Shown piece after piece: positions 10,626 to 22,315 of a DNA stretch of 64,000 nucleotides. The position numbers were made by a program, and so were the translations under genes. The stretch is taken from the NCBI GenBank assembly GCA_004194705.1, contig SADC01000940.1, forward strand, positions 1-64,000, written 5' to 3'. The notes under the pieces were generated by a model, which saw only the letters and a program-made list of their open reading frames with translations, had not been told where the DNA came from and searched no databases. Numbering within the stretch: the first letter of the stretch is position 1; the number at the start of each line of letters is the position of its first letter. The DNA comes from Ditylenchus dipsaci (Eukaryota > Nematoda > Chromadorea > Rhabditida > Anguinidae).

Positions 10626-10975
10626 CGCTACTTCAGTACTATTCAGACAACTTATGAAATTTTTTTTTACTTGGAAAAATAGCAAAAAGACCGTAGTACA
10701 GATTTTAGAATATAGTCTGTTTGTCGAGAAAACGTGGTTGTTTCGAACGTTTATGTTTATTTTTGGCTGATAAAAACGTATATTAAACTTTTTTCAGAAA
10801 AAATGGAAAAAAGGTTTAATATACGTTTTTATCAGCCTAAAATGAACATGAACGTTCGAAACAACCACGTTTTCTCGACAAACAGACTATATTCTAAAAT
10901 CTGTACTACGGCTTTTGCTATTTTTCCAAGCAAAGAAAAAATTTCATAAGTTGTCTGAATAGTACTGAAGTAGCG
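10626..10975. repeat. Long near-perfect hairpin (two ~165-bp arms)
   Basis: The left arm begins CGCTACTTCAGTACTATTC, and the right arm ends with its inverse at 10975. Matching blocks include 'gagaaaacgtggttgtttcgaacgtt' against 'aacgttcgaaacaaccacgttttctc' and 'gctgataaaaacgtatattaaac' with its inverse. The loop is only ~15 bp around 10795-10812. Its outer ends are the same AGCG words as the tandem array on its left, so array and hairpin form one structure. Confidence 0.85.
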
Positions 10976-11057
10976 GCTCAGCCGCTACTCAAATACTGTT
11001 TTCAGGCCAGTACTGGGTAAGTGGGCCACTCACTACGTTGTCATGAGAAATGACAAG

Positions 11058-11114
11058 CCCACAACTTGAACCATCATTTCACGCTACGAAATAGGTTTAC
11101 AAGTTGTGGGCTTT
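11058..11114. repeat. Small hairpin AAGCCCACAACTTG
   Basis: A 14-bp perfect stem with a ~30-bp loop. No T-tract or gene end nearby, so function unknown. Confidence 0.6.
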
Positions 11115-11149
11115 CTAAAAACAGTGTATTTTGGTAAAAAGTTTCGGCA

Positions 11150-11441
11150 AAGCCTTCTCTACTTTTCAAGATTGCTCAGAACCCACTCCAGATTGGCCAA
11201 AAGACAAAGTAATTGGTTGTAATTGACCAGGATTCCACACCAATCCATCCTGAACAACTCTAAGCCATCCCAAATCTGGAATTCTGGCCGATTAAGCTCA
11301 TCGAACTGAAATTCTGATCTTCTCAATCGATTTTTCACGAAATCTTTACCCCTTTTCAGTAAACCACCAAAAACGAATTATTTTTGTTTTTTCGCCACTC
11401 TGGAGTGGGTTTTGAACGATATGGCAAAGAAGAGAGGGTGG
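11150..11441. repeat. Fold-back repeat related to the core of the 45-47 kb fold-back
   Basis: The outer arms ACCCACTCCAG / CTGGAGTGGGTTT are inverted. Read on the minus strand the interior (GGTTTACTGAAAAGGGG, TCGATTGAGAAGATCAGAA, GATGAGCTTAATCGGCCAGAATTCC) parallels 46258-46360 (GGTTTACTAAAGGGGGG, TCGATTGAGCGGATCA, GATGGGCTAAACGCTCAGAATTCC). Same family at moderate divergence. Confidence 0.65.
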
Positions 11442-12435
11442 TGTAGTGCATCATATACTCATAAGTGAGGTTTCTGGTTATAATCCCTATAAGTGCAAAA
11501 TAACTTTGAATTTTTGCATTAGGTTTAGGGAGCTGTGAGTGTGGTTACGGGTGGCTTGGATTAGTGTTGGGGGATGGGGGTCGAGCGAGAATCGAAAACG
11601 AGAAAAGCAAAATTTTCAAGACGAAAAATGTGAATTCTCGAAATTTTCTCGTCTCTAGCCCAACACTTATTTGAAGCGGTTCAGGACAAAGTGAGAATTT
11701 TGAATATTTTCGGAATAAAAATTGTCCCACGCGCATTAAAACATTTGAAATTCTCGTTGTCGACAAATGCAATGGTCCTTTTAAACTACCCAAAGCACAC
11801 GGTTCAGAGCGATTAATCCTATCCGGCTGGCATTTTGAATCCACTCAATCAATTGTTTGCAAAAAGTTTAAACTCCCTTCAGCAATACCCGAATATATAT
11901 CTTGATTTTCAAGGCAAAAGGTTGAATTTTGGACCAAAAAGCTTTTCGGTGAAAAGGCAAAATCTTGGCAAAACGACCGCTTAGCAAATCGACCACTTAG
12001 CAAAATACCGCTTAAATTTCGGGTTACAGCCACAAAATCACTTGAAAGCGACTCTGGATGCACAAAAAAACATGCATACCAGAGTTTATTTATGCGGTAG
12101 GCCCCAGTTAACCAAACTATTTTAAACATCTTCTTGTTAGTGGGCCCTCTGTGATAAGTTTATTCCCTACCCGTCCCTATACAGCTCGTATCCCTCTTTT
12201 AATAAAAAAGCGCCAATTTAAAATTTTGAACTTTCGAGTTAAAGGGTATACCAGCGCGTTACACTGCAATTAAGGCGGCGACCAGCAATTTATTTTTCTC
12301 ATGGCCGTTTTCTATAAGCGTTCTGCCTGATCCGACGAATGTTTTCTGCCTACTTTTTAAAAGTAGGATAAGGTCATAAATATTAGAATTGACATGAGAC
12401 GAGTGAAAACAAGGACGCTTTTGGAAACTTGCTGC
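11442..12435. other. Old repeat fragments, no gene
   Basis: A segment around 11690-11790 ('gtcccacgcgcattaaaacatttgaaattctcgttgtcgac') recurs in altered form at 33590-33730 and 44880-44940, so an unnamed interspersed repeat is present. The 94-99 codon frames on the minus strand have no recognisable features. Confidence 0.5.
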
Positions 12436-12655
12436 TCCCCGCCTTAAAGGGGCATGCTCGTCGCCGGTGGGAATCTTTTGAAAGGCGGGTACCAGGTCAA
12501 TTCAAACGAGGCTTTTTTTAAATAAATTTTAGTTGGTACCCTTCAGGGAATAAGTAATCAAATAAACTTTCCTTTTTTAATAGCATCGGTGGCCCAGTGG
12601 GATAGCGGCGGCGGACTGCAAAATTCGGTCGTCGGTTCGATTCCCACTGGATGTA
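12436..12655 (+). repeat. Composite repeat with tRNA-like 3' part, copy 2
   Basis: The conserved module (CTTAAAGGGGCATGCTCGTCGCCGGTGG, AAAGGCGGGTACCAGGTCAATTC) is followed ~90 bp later by a tRNA-like unit (12583-12655) with A-box GTGGCCCAGTGGGATAGC, an anticodon-loop-like CTGCAAA (would be GCA, Cys) and B-box GGTTCGATTCCCA. The acceptor ends pair for only about 4 bp, so a tRNA-derived SINE is more likely than a gene. Copy 1 is 6813-7020 inverted. Confidence 0.6.
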
Positions 12656-12678
12656 TAATTTGGATAAAACGGAAATAT

Positions 12679-12923
12679 GCCACGTTCTGGAGAAAAAGTA
12701 CCACGTTTTTGTGAAAAAGTGCCACGTTTTTTTTGAATTTGCCTAGTTTCGCACAGATATGCCTGATTTTATTGGTCGCTTTGTTTTCAAGGACATATCA
12801 ATAGCAAGCTAATGGTAATCTGGAAAATTTCAGGTGTAAATCAATGATTTATCTGAGAAACCTTACTGTCAGAAACGTGGCAGAATTTCACAAAAACGTG
12901 GCACTTTTTCTCCAGAACGTGGC
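12679..12923. repeat. Short fold-back, ends GCCACGTTCTGGAGAAAAAG
   Basis: 245 bp with ~50-bp inverted ends that also contain internal GCCACGTTTTTGTGAAAAAG words. Perfect for the first ~20 bp. No target duplication could be assigned. Confidence 0.75.
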
Positions 12924-13560
12924 TCTCTGAACAAGTTTTTCTCTTAACAAGTTTTTCTTTCTTCTTAACAAGTTTTCTCTTAACAAGGGGGGGGGGGAAG
13001 GGTTCGTTACTGCAACCAAATTTCTCAGAGCACTATATTGTTGATAATTAGTACATGGCATGTGGATTGTTAGTTTATTGATTTATAAAATTCACTCTGT
13101 TCGTGTTGACTGTTGAGGCCAGGATTGACTTACAAATATGACTGGATGAGAGGCATGCATTTGAGAGGGAAAAAATTTTTTTTCGTTAGGCAGGAAAATA
13201 AATTTGTTAGCTTTGAATAAAAATTTTTAGTGGTGACGAAAAAAATTCGATCACAAACTGACTTTTGAATTTTCAGAAAAAATAATTTCTTCAAGTTAAT
13301 TTGTAATTTTTTATTTTCTCTAATAAGAGCCCATGGGCGCTAAAAAAATGTAAAAAATCTGGAAATTTTGGCGTCAATCTCAAGATTTTGGGTGAAATTT
13401 CGAAATGTAAAGAAGGTAATCTGTAGAGCTCAAAAGAGTAAGAAAATTCACTAAACAGCTTTGCAAAATATTCTCTTTCGTCTGAGATGTAGGTGTTCAA
13501 AGTTGGGGTGGACGCTTATTAGAGCATGTGCGCTTATTAGAGGAAATGCGGTAGCCTAAT
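12924..13560. other. Unassigned DNA with a G-run
   Basis: It contains an 11-13 G run near 12987 and the TTATTAGAG words at 13517-13545 that belong to a recurring motif. No gene supported. Confidence 0.4.
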
Positions 13561-13642
13561 TAAATCAAATACTAGACCTTAACAAATAAGGTCTAGTATT
13601 ATACCTTATTTCATAAAGTATCATTATATAAGGTATCATCTC
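13561..13642. repeat. Fragment of the TGATACCTTAT fold-back
   Basis: ACTAGACCTTAACAAATAAGG...ATACCTTATTTCATAAAGTATCA matches the right tip of the element at 3867-4302. Confidence 0.65.
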
Positions 13643-13912
13643 TAAAATCATAGAAGATGTTCATAATGAAATTGTTCATATTTTTTTCATTTCGGAATAA
13701 AAAAAGGAGAACAATTTGTCGGCTGTTCGACTACCTCACCTGATCTAACACACTATTAGCTATTTTATCTTGTCTACTAAACTATTTCTCCTTACTTACA
13801 TTACTATCAAAAATAAAAAAACATGAAATCGCAGTTATCGGTACGAAAACTCACCAAGTTTAACACTCTGAGCTTTGGTGCTGCCTACTAGTGCTGCCTA
13901 CTACTTCTGAAA

Positions 13913-14530
13913 TGAAGCCGTCTGCTCCTACTGCTGTGACGTGCTTGCCGGCTTAGAAAGTAATCTTGCCGGATCAGAAAAAGAAAACGTTCCGACTACA
14001 CCGTCTTCTGCTCCTACGCCTTCAGCTCTGCCGCCTTCTACTCCGCCGCCTTCTACTCCTGTGTTGTCAGCTCCACCGCCGTCTTCTCCTCCACAAGAGT
14101 ATAGGTTTGACTTGTTGTCGAGCCTTTTTATTGCCAATTTTCAGGTCTGATGATGAGCGATTCCAGCGCAAAACACGTGAGCGAATAGCCAAGTAACCTA
14201 TTCAGTGTTAATCTGTGATGTCACTAATACAACTTCTTGTTGCAGGTTCCAGGCTTCTACCATAGGAGTCTCGCCTGTTCCAGCTCTTATCCTTGAGACT
14301 GCGTAAGTTTTAGTGCTGAAACCAATCAAGTTTTATTGAACCGGTCCTAAAGCTTCAGATCTCATAGATCCATCCGCTGAATTCCGCTGCACGTTGGAAA
14401 GCAGAGATGAAACTGAATTGGCTTAAACACAGTCAAGCTGGAACGCTATGAGCTGGAAGATCTCGTCGAAAGCGCTATGACAAAGAAGTCTCCTCGAATG
14501 ATTAGCTGTAGGCTATATAACAAATGATAT
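13913..14530 (+). pseudogene. Decayed proline-rich multi-exon gene
   Basis: A first exon ending at 14104 encodes a Pro/Ser/Ala/Thr-rich stretch (words such as GSEKENVPTTPSSAP and STPPPSTPVLSAPPPSSPP) and stops at TATAG|GTTTGA. A 40-nt intron leads at 14145 to an exon SDDERFQRKTRERIA (to 14192). A third exon at 14246-14302 reads FQASTIGVSPVPALILET and ends GC|GTAAGT. Downstream of the acceptor at 14358 there is coding-like sequence (LIDPSAEFRCTLESRDETEL and, in another frame, VKLERYELEDLVESAM) that cannot be read in one frame. Upstream, a KPSAPTAVT segment beginning at ATG 13913 is in a different frame. I do not recognise the family. Splice signals are convincing, frames are not, so a damaged gene or indel errors. 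Confidence 0.5.
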
Positions 14531-15228
14531 AACAAAGATCTATATAACAAAATGCAGCCCAAACATTCAGCTACAAAAGAGTTAAGCGATTTTCGTAAAG
14601 CTGAAATTTTAGAAACTAGAGAATAATGAAAGAAAACCACTGGCATTTTTCTGAGTAAAAACAGGCTTTTTGAGTTTTTCGCCTAACTTTTGCATGAAAC
14701 ACCCTAAATATGCCTTTTTTGCATACTTCTTCGGTATTAAAAATGCAGAAATTTTACTCCACTATCAGGTCTTAGCCTCCCTTTTTGAGGTTTTCGATAG
14801 TAGGTTAAAATGTCAGGCCCATAACAGTGACAGAACGGGGTGAATATATTTAGCATATTTCCCGAAAACACGGTTGACATCCCTGAAATTTGCGTGTTTT
14901 CGGGCGAGTGATAGCTTATTTTAATGCCCTAGATGTGAGGAAGCTAAATGTGAGGATCCACATCGAGGAGTGAATATTTAAAACTCTTAGGTTCCATTCC
15001 AGTGGGTGCACACCTATTTTAATGCCCTTTATTATACAAGTTTTTAGTCAAAATGATCCTCACACTTATGGCTTTCTGACAAAATGATCAGAACATGATT
15101 ACACAACATCTGGAGCTCATTTACATGCTAAGACCTGTAAAATTTACGCAAATCGACTGTTTTAGGGGATTTTTTTGAGGGGCAAAACCAAGTCGAGATT
15201 GTGATTATATTATTTTGAATTTGAACAG
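14531..15228. other. Upstream region of the repeat-protein gene
   Basis: No gene. It holds the third tRNA-like repeat copy (14929-15014). The last bases (TTTGAATTTGAACAG, to 15228) form the splice acceptor used by the next gene. Confidence 0.45.
14929..15014 (+). repeat. tRNA-like repeat, GAGGAGCGAATATT family, copy 3
   Basis: Reads CATCGAGGAGTGAATATTTAAAACTC then GGTTCCATTCCAGTGGGTGCACACCT. More decayed than the copies inside the hAT element. Confidence 0.5.
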
Positions 15229-15231
15229 GTG

Positions 15232-17449
15232 ATGAAAATATTGTTTCTATTCACCCTGACGAGTGCTTTATTTTCTTACTCAATTGCTAGTGGCCCATCT
15301 GAAAAGAGAAGTATTCCGGATGAACGTAACAATCAAGAAACAAACGTCGAAGAAACGAAGAATCATAAAAAAATGACATTTGAAGTAGAAAGTCACATTG
15401 CTAGTTTTCAAAATATTATAAAAAATTATCATAGTGTGAAAGATTCGATAGGTGAAGGCAAAAAGTTTCAAGAATCTTCAACTCAACAAATCATTCATAT
15501 GAAAAGTCATAATGAAAAATTATTCAAACTTTTGCCAAATCGCAAGAGACCTGCTTTCTTTTCGCAAACAAACTTACTCACTATACGGAAAAGTTTCGAA
15601 AACAACATTCGAAGACGATAATCTTAAAGAAGAAATGATTTCGAAAATAGTTGGACTGATAAAAAGTTGTCGCGATATTTTTGTTGAAGTCATGAACAAG
15701 CAAATATTGAAAATTGCAAATAAAGAATACCAGATAGAAGTGACGAAGTTTGCTTATGAAATCGAAGAGCCATTAAAAAAGCTACTCCAAGAGATAGAAG
15801 CCCGGAACAATAGTATAGAAAACATTTTATCAATTTCTGAATCAAAATTATCGATCGTTGATTTGATATATTTCACAAAGAAATGATAACTAACGTAAAA
15901 AGTTGCATTGAGAATTATCAACTTTTGAAAAACAGCTGTGCTAAGATTAAAGCTCTAGCAGATCGAAACCAAGAATTGAAAGAATTTCAAATAAGAAAAA
16001 GTGAAGAAATGCATGAATTTGCATCTATTTGCATATATGTAAGAAATCTGCTTTTGTTTCGCCAACAAGCTTACTTGCTATATCATGAAGTGCTATATGA
16101 TGAAAAATACTCATTTCACGTTCCTGTTTTCGAAACCGAAATAACCAAAATTGTTGCTGTGATAAATAGTATTCACAATATACTTGTGGAAGTCATAGAT
16201 AAGAAAATCTTGAAGATTGCAAGTGTATATGGAGTAAAATGTGGTGATTCAAACTATTTTGCATATGAAATCAAAAAACCATTACAAAAGCTACTCCAAG
16301 CGCTAGAAGATCGAAAAAATGTTATTGGAAACATTTTATCAATTCCTAAAACAAAATTATCGATCGTTGATTTTGATGGATTTTACAAAGAAATGACAAC
16401 TAACGTAAAAAGTTGCATTGAGAATATCAACTTTTGAAAAACAATTGTGCTAAGATCAAAGCTCTAGCAGATCGAAACCAAGAATTGAATGAATTTCAGA
16501 TAAGAAAAGTGAAGAAATGCATGAATTTGCATCTATTTGCAAATATGTAAGAAATCTGCTTTCGTTTCGCAAAGAAGCCTTCTCGCTATATCGTGAATTT
16601 TTAAATATTCATATCACTATCCTTTTTTCAGAACCTTAATAACTGAAATTGTCGAAGTGATAAATAGTATTCACAATATTCTCATGAAAGTCATCGATAA
16701 GAAAATCTTGAAGATTGCAAGTGTGGATGGAGTGAAATATAGTGAATTGAAATATTTTGCAAATGAAATCCAAGATCCATTAAAGAAGCTACTCCAAGGG
16801 CTTGCATTTCAGAACGAAAATCCAGACAAATACTTATTTTCAAGCATTACTGGAATAGATAAATTAATCGTTGATCTTAAGACTTTTCTTAAAGAAACGG
16901 AAATTAAAGTGACAAATTACATTGATGCATTCAAGAACCTAGAAAAAATATATGATGCGCTCACAGATTTAGAAAAGCAAAGCCAACAGTTTGAAAACTT
17001 GCCAATTGAAGAATTGAGTGAGATCCACATTCTTGATTTTTTTTACCAAATCGCAATAGAGCTGCTTTCTTTTTTGGAAAGACCTTTTGTTCTACACGAA
17101 ATAGTTTTCAGTGTACCAATCAAGGCTGACAACATTATAAAAGGAAAGTATTTAAAAAATTTTCAATAGAATAGATAGTATTCATAAAACTCTTGTTGAA
17201 ATAATGGAAAAGGAGATCTTAAATATTGAAAACGAAATTGAGTATAATGCTTCTGAACATTACAAAAATAAAAACCAAAAGCTGTTGCGCCTTCTAAAAG
17301 ACCGGACCAAGAATTTAAAAGACATTTCAGCAAATTCCGAAACACAACCAAAAATCAGTGATTTTAAAATTTTTTATGAAAAAATGATATCTGAAATGGA
17401 AGAAAAATTTCCGAATTTGAAAATTCGAAAAGAAAGCAAAAATAAATGA
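15232..17449 (+). pseudogene. Secreted helical protein built of about four ~150-residue repeats, frameshifted
   Basis: The ATG lies 3 nt after a TTGAACAG acceptor, as expected for trans-splicing or a 5' UTR intron. The N-terminus MKILFLFTLTSALFSYSIAS is a clear signal peptide, so the product would be secreted. About 735 codons follow without obvious introns and fall into repeats. Each has a helical segment ending in an RDLLSFRKQTYSLY-like line (15545, 16040, 16550, 17060), then an 'INSIHNILVEVIDKKILKIAS'-like line (15660, 16165, 16660, 17175), then 'KPLQKLLQALEDR' and 'KLSIVDF'. Charge and spacing suggest long amphipathic helices. The frame is interrupted about six times, at 15506 and near 15850 by one base in A or T runs, and again near 16425, 16505, 16630 and 17165. 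The stop TGA is 17447-17449. The Polinton palindrome starts 11 bp later. I do not recognise the family. The small secreted gene at 48207 has a similar layout. Confidence 0.6.
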
Positions 17450-17460
17450 GACTGAATGAC

Positions 17461-18099
17461 AGTAGTATAGTACCCCCTTTTTCGGCGGGTAGCTTAGGAA
17501 GGAAAGGAGATTATGAGAGCGGCATGAGAGTGAAAATATTCTATGATTCGGGAAAGGTCAAATTAAAATCAAATTTCGAGAATTGTTCAGTTTAATACAA
17601 TAATTGAAATGTCTTAGTCTAAGCCTGAACAGTGTTCGAAAGCCAAGCCTAAGTTATTTTTAATTATATATGAGCATGAGTTAGTTTTGATTTTTTGTAA
17701 TAACACAAGTCTAAAATTATTTAATTTAAAACAATGTTATTTTCTTGAACTCTGTAATAATTTGAGTCTGAAATATCTCTTTGTAAGAGCAATTCCATTT
17801 GTTGCCTATTTAAGCAATTATACCCAATATATTTATAACAATGAAACAAATATTCAGACTAGCTACCCCAGACTTAAGGTCTCTAAGTTCAGAACAGTTA
17901 TGTGAAAAAACCTAGCATGAGTATAATTCTAGCTTTTTTAAAACCGCCGTATTCCAATGCTATATTAGAAAGCCAGTCCATGCACCGGAATACGTTAACT
18001 GATCAAGGGGATCATATAAATATTTTTTGTCAAATTTTTTATTTATTTTTACTTGTTTTCATGTTTTTTAATTTTTACAATTTCTGGTGAATAAAATTA
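17461..18099. repeat. Left terminal non-coding tip of the palindrome
   Basis: Terminal AGTAGTATAGTACCCCC, then TTCGGCGGGTAGCTTAGGAA, and AT-rich sequence with the short repeated word TAGTCTAAGCCTGAACAGTG. The matching right tip is 32654-33280. The divergent copy at 266-901 shares the layout. No gene. Confidence 0.85.
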
Positions 18100-21000
18100 T
18101 TAGTAACCAAAAGGTAAAATCCTGTAGTCTGAGCGATAGCCTTTTCTATTACAAGGAGAGTACTTTTTAGACTGCTTTTTAGATATTACTGTGGATTGCT
18201 TGTTTGTAAGAATTCTATTATATTCAGATAAAATAGGAGAGTCTTGTCCTAACACTTGTCTTTTAAAAGCTTCATAGGTGAATATATAAATGTTTTAGAA
18301 TCAAGGGTTATACCTCGTACTTTAAGTATCGTTTTTACTAATCCTTTTGAGTCTTTCAATTTCAATCGTATTGCTTAGGTCCAGCTGCAACAAATTCTTC
18401 AATTGTATAGTTTGAATATTCTCGAGTCATTTCACCTAGATAACTTCCTTCCTTTATTGGGTTGGTACCTTTCGGGTGTTTGAAATTACTGAGTCAGTGT
18501 CTGTGTACAAAAGCTGACAACCAGGTGTGTCATTTACAACTTTCATATATTCAAAAGTTTAGCTCTTGCTGCATCGGCAGTAATCAATGAAACTAAAACA
18601 TTAGAAGTGCAAACTTCTTGTACTTCGACATCAACATATATAACTCTAACAGCATCTTCACCCAATACAATAACATCTCGAATTTCGTGTTTGTTCGAGT
18701 TTATCATGCAATAAAACTTGGAGGGGTCGGTGAACACTACAGTTTTAGACAAATTATTGCGCATTCCAAATTTACCCCATAAGGAGTTAAGACACAATTT
18801 GGAAATGTGTCTCATCCCTGGATTATCTTTCATGTTAACTGATCTATTTCAATTCCATAATGGTTTCGATAATCAACAATGAAGTTATTTTTATCTTCAG
18901 ATGTTTCTATTCCCATTTTTTGCCAACCTGTAGACTCAACTTTTATTTTCAAAAAAACTTTTACATACTCTTTAAATAAAGTCGAATCCCAGACATTGTA
19001 GTTCAGACATTGAAAACTTTCGACACAATGTAGCCATTATCTAAAGCTAAGTTCAGATCAATATGAGAAAGTGTTTGTCGTATTGTTCTTTCATTGTCAC
19101 TGTGTGGGCACTTCTCATTCTCAACAAACAAAACTTTGCCTGACTGGCAGGCCTTGTCTGCACACAAAGAGCAGCATGGAAATTGAAGACCATACTCGTT
19201 TCTTACTGCAAGGGCAGGAATAGCTGTTCCTTTGGGCGGAAGAATTTTGACTTGCAATAAACCTTTGTAAGGGTTATCACTAGATGTATTCCATGAAACT
19301 TTTTTATTTAAATGCAATATCTCAGGAACCCCAGAGGATATTCTGTAGTGTAATTGATAAACGGATAAAGTGAAACTATGTCAAACATAGAAATTTCTTC
19401 TTGCTCGCTACATTTAGCATAATAAGCAAGCACTCCTGTTCGGCCACCTCTAAAACCTTTTCGAGGATTTATACCTTCATAATGTTCATATTCCATGAAA
19501 AACTTTTTCATCTCTTTGTTCTTTTCTAACTCTTTTGTAAGTTGACATCCCATACAACATGCACATTCATTATTTTTTCAACTTTTTTTTCTCTTTTGTC
19601 TTTTCGTAGTTGAATGCCGAAGTGTTGCCATTCAAAGTTTAGCTTTACATCTGTCACAACCATGAAAACCGCATCCTTGAAATTCAATAGCTAAATCCTT
19701 ATTTTTCGAATGTTTAGCATATTCTCCAAAAGTAGGTATACTATAAAAATCTTCACATAACCATCAATTTTTAAATTCCAATGGTTTTTCTCCTCCATTT
19801 CGAGCATGTTGTACTTGCACACCATGTTCATTTGCAAACCATTCTAAAAACGAATAGCGATTTTGCTCTGGTTTTCATTTTTTCGTACCCATTTCAGGCA
19901 TAATAGAAATAGTGTCTTTTTTCAAAAACTTCATTCTGAAAATTCTCATAACAGCTCCTGTTATAGTTGAACTATATTCAAGAATGTCACTGTCGGCTAT
20001 TGCAAGCATAATTTTTTCTCATCTCACTATTGCTTCTAACAAAATCAATGTGTCATTTTTACAATATTCAGCTAACTTTTCAGGTAAGAAGAAAGGTGTA
20101 TTCTTATTTTTTGCATACCACACTTCGAATTCTGCTCTTTTGTCAGGTTTCATTGAATCAGGACAGTAGTCTTCAATGAAAGGCAAACACTCTAACTTTG
20201 TTTTATAATTAGAAACTCTGTTGAATAGATGGGAAAAATAGCTTATTTTCACAATCTAAACCAAAAGTTGATTTTAGCTGATCTAAGCTAACATTCATTA
20301 GAAGATAAGAATCCCTGAAGAAAACTTTTGCACAGTTCTTATTGTTAATAATCGACATTTGATAAATTTTGTTACCGGTCATTGTGAGTAGTGGCACTAT
20401 GTTCATCGAGTACAGCCGTCTGAGTACAAATGAAAATCAAACTTAGATCCATAGTGTGCATAAGCGATTGTCTTGTGCTTTTTATCGAAACTGAATATCC
20501 AATCAATGAAGCCTTGCAAAGGGTCTTTACACTCTGCATGACTCCAAGATTTAGATTTATAGGGTCCACAAATACAAGATGAATTATCATCTAAAACAAT
20601 TTGTGCACGAGACTCTGGCAGAACAGTAGTTCACTATATGTTCAGTAATCCCTTTTCGAATAACAGTATCTTGGGTTGTCTCAAAGTCAAAAGCCACTAT
20701 TCTGTATGGTTCTGATTTAGGGCTTTTCAGAGGTTGAATGTAGCATACATGATTTTTCTTGCAATTATTTTACAGGTGTGACAATATTTTTCATCACATA
20801 CATGCTTTTCTTAACCACAAAAAGGTCACCACAATCTTTGCAAAGATGTATATATTTGCAAGCTTCCTTCAAATGAGTCGTGTAACACTTATGAGAGTGA
20901 TAATCCCTGTTACACTCTGCACATTGATGACTACGTCATTTTGTTTGGGACATATGCCAGATCCAATATAACCACACTTGTTACATTTAGCAATGCAGCA

Positions 21001-21987
21001 AGTAGAGTGCTGAATTTTGTCAGAAAATGTCTTTGAGCAATCTACACAATAGTTTTCGGATTTAAAAAACAATTCAGATGTTTAATCACATCAAAATGAT
21101 TACTCGCTCTATAGATACACACCTCAAATTGTCTATTCAACGACCTTTAAAAACCGTGCCATGAGTCCTTCTTCGATTACAATAATTCTGTACATTTCGG
21201 GGTATCTTTTATCATAAAAATTCTGTACTATCAAATACTCCGAACCGTAGGTTTCCAAAGACAAATCTACTTGAAGATCCTTCATCAGACTATGTGCAAA
21301 ATTATATTGTCTTTTCTGGTTTTCGATACACGGTCAAAGGATTTGTGAGTTAGAGACCTGATACAGACCTTCCTACTTTTTTGTATTTTCTATAATTGTA
21401 TCGTCATGATAAAGTCTTGATAGTTCTAATGCATAAAACAGACAAAAGTTATCTTTGTTCTCAACTTTGATAACGGCTTTTTCATTAAAGCCCATATAGT
21501 TTTTCTCAGGATTATAAGCACCACCACTATGACTTCTCATTGTTTGAATCTGTACCTGTAGAATAGTATGTAAAAGATTGGCCTCTCCAGCACTCTGAGA
21601 ACTCTTATTATTTCACGAACTATTGCCTCAGGTGTATTCTGTTCTCGTTTCCGTGGCGGAATGATAATTGAAATCTTTCAGTCTTTCAGCGTCAATTTTA
21701 CGAAGATTGATGGATTTGTAGATCGCGACTTTTTTTCAGCAGTATCTAACACAGTTTTAAACATTTTCGTAATTCTTCAGCAGTTTGAGGTTTAGAGTAT
21801 GCTCAAAGTTTCGAAGAACTATTTTGCTCAAATTAGTCGTAAGGCCAAATTTCTTATTATAACTTGATGTTTCAGAAAGAATAACATAATAGCTTTGCTG
21901 ATTTCTGGGTTCGACAGAGCTAGATCTTCTCAAGGCTTGAGAACTTCTTGAAAGATTTTCTAAAGATCGTGATCTTGATGAAGCCAT
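18100..21987 (-). pseudogene. polB: Protein-primed DNA polymerase B, left-arm copy (frames broken)
   Basis: Polymerase thought to copy the linear element from a terminal protein. On the minus strand from MASSRSRSLENLSRS (start 21987) the order is: a Ser/Arg-rich N-terminus; a 'KVEN-KDNFCLFYALEL' block (~21400-21470); a Cys/His cluster (CCIAKCNKCGYIGSGICPK, ~20930-21010); exonuclease motif FDFETTQ (~20676-20696); polymerase motif A as FDIVSLYPF (~19365-19390); motif B as KLCLNSLWGKFG (~18765-18800); motif C YTDTDS (~18495-18512); and the stop after ILPFGY at 18100-18102. About 1,295 codons, normal for Polinton PolB. At least ten frame changes separate these blocks. The longest intact piece is 18543-18833 around motif B. 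A heat-shock-type promoter lies ~200 bp upstream. All catalytic motifs are recognisable, so the parent was an active polymerase. Confidence 0.85.
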
Positions 21988-22174
21988 GTTTTTAAAATTT
22001 CAGTATCAGTAAGAAAATAACAACAAGTTTTCTTCACCCTGTACGTTATGGGTTTATTTAAATTCGTAAAAGTCTTATTATCTCAAGGCAGCAACAATTA
22101 TTTCGTGAATAAAAAGTGCTTTTCTGTTATGATAATAATTTTGGAATTTTATTCGATATATTATAAAAAAGAGG

Positions 22175-22280
22175 AGATACTTAAATAGACAACTACAGAT
22201 TGGTACGAACTGGTACGGGGTGGTACGAAAAAGTGTTCAAGAAACTTCTAGAATGTTCTAGAATGTTTCCGAAGACTTTA
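22175..22280 (-). promoter_or_regulatory. Heat-shock-element promoter of the left-arm polymerase
   Basis: 22236-22274 contains GAAACTTCTAGAATGTTCTA followed by GAATGTTTCCGAAG, that is five perfectly alternating GAA/TTC pentamers plus two imperfect ones: a strong binding site for trimeric heat-shock factor. Three 10-bp TGGTACGAAC-type iterons (22201-22230) come next, then a TATA-like TATTTAAG on the minus strand (~22178-22185). The polymerase ATG is ~190 bp downstream. The same array is conserved in the other arm. Confidence 0.8.
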
Positions 22281-22315
22281 CAGGGTGATCCGATGAAATT
22301 AGAACTTCTAAAAAA

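Noticed and set aside
12583..12655. Functional tRNA-Cys
   Set aside because: A- and B-box words are present but the acceptor stem pairs for only ~4 bp and a degenerate copy exists, so a tRNA-derived repeat is more likely.
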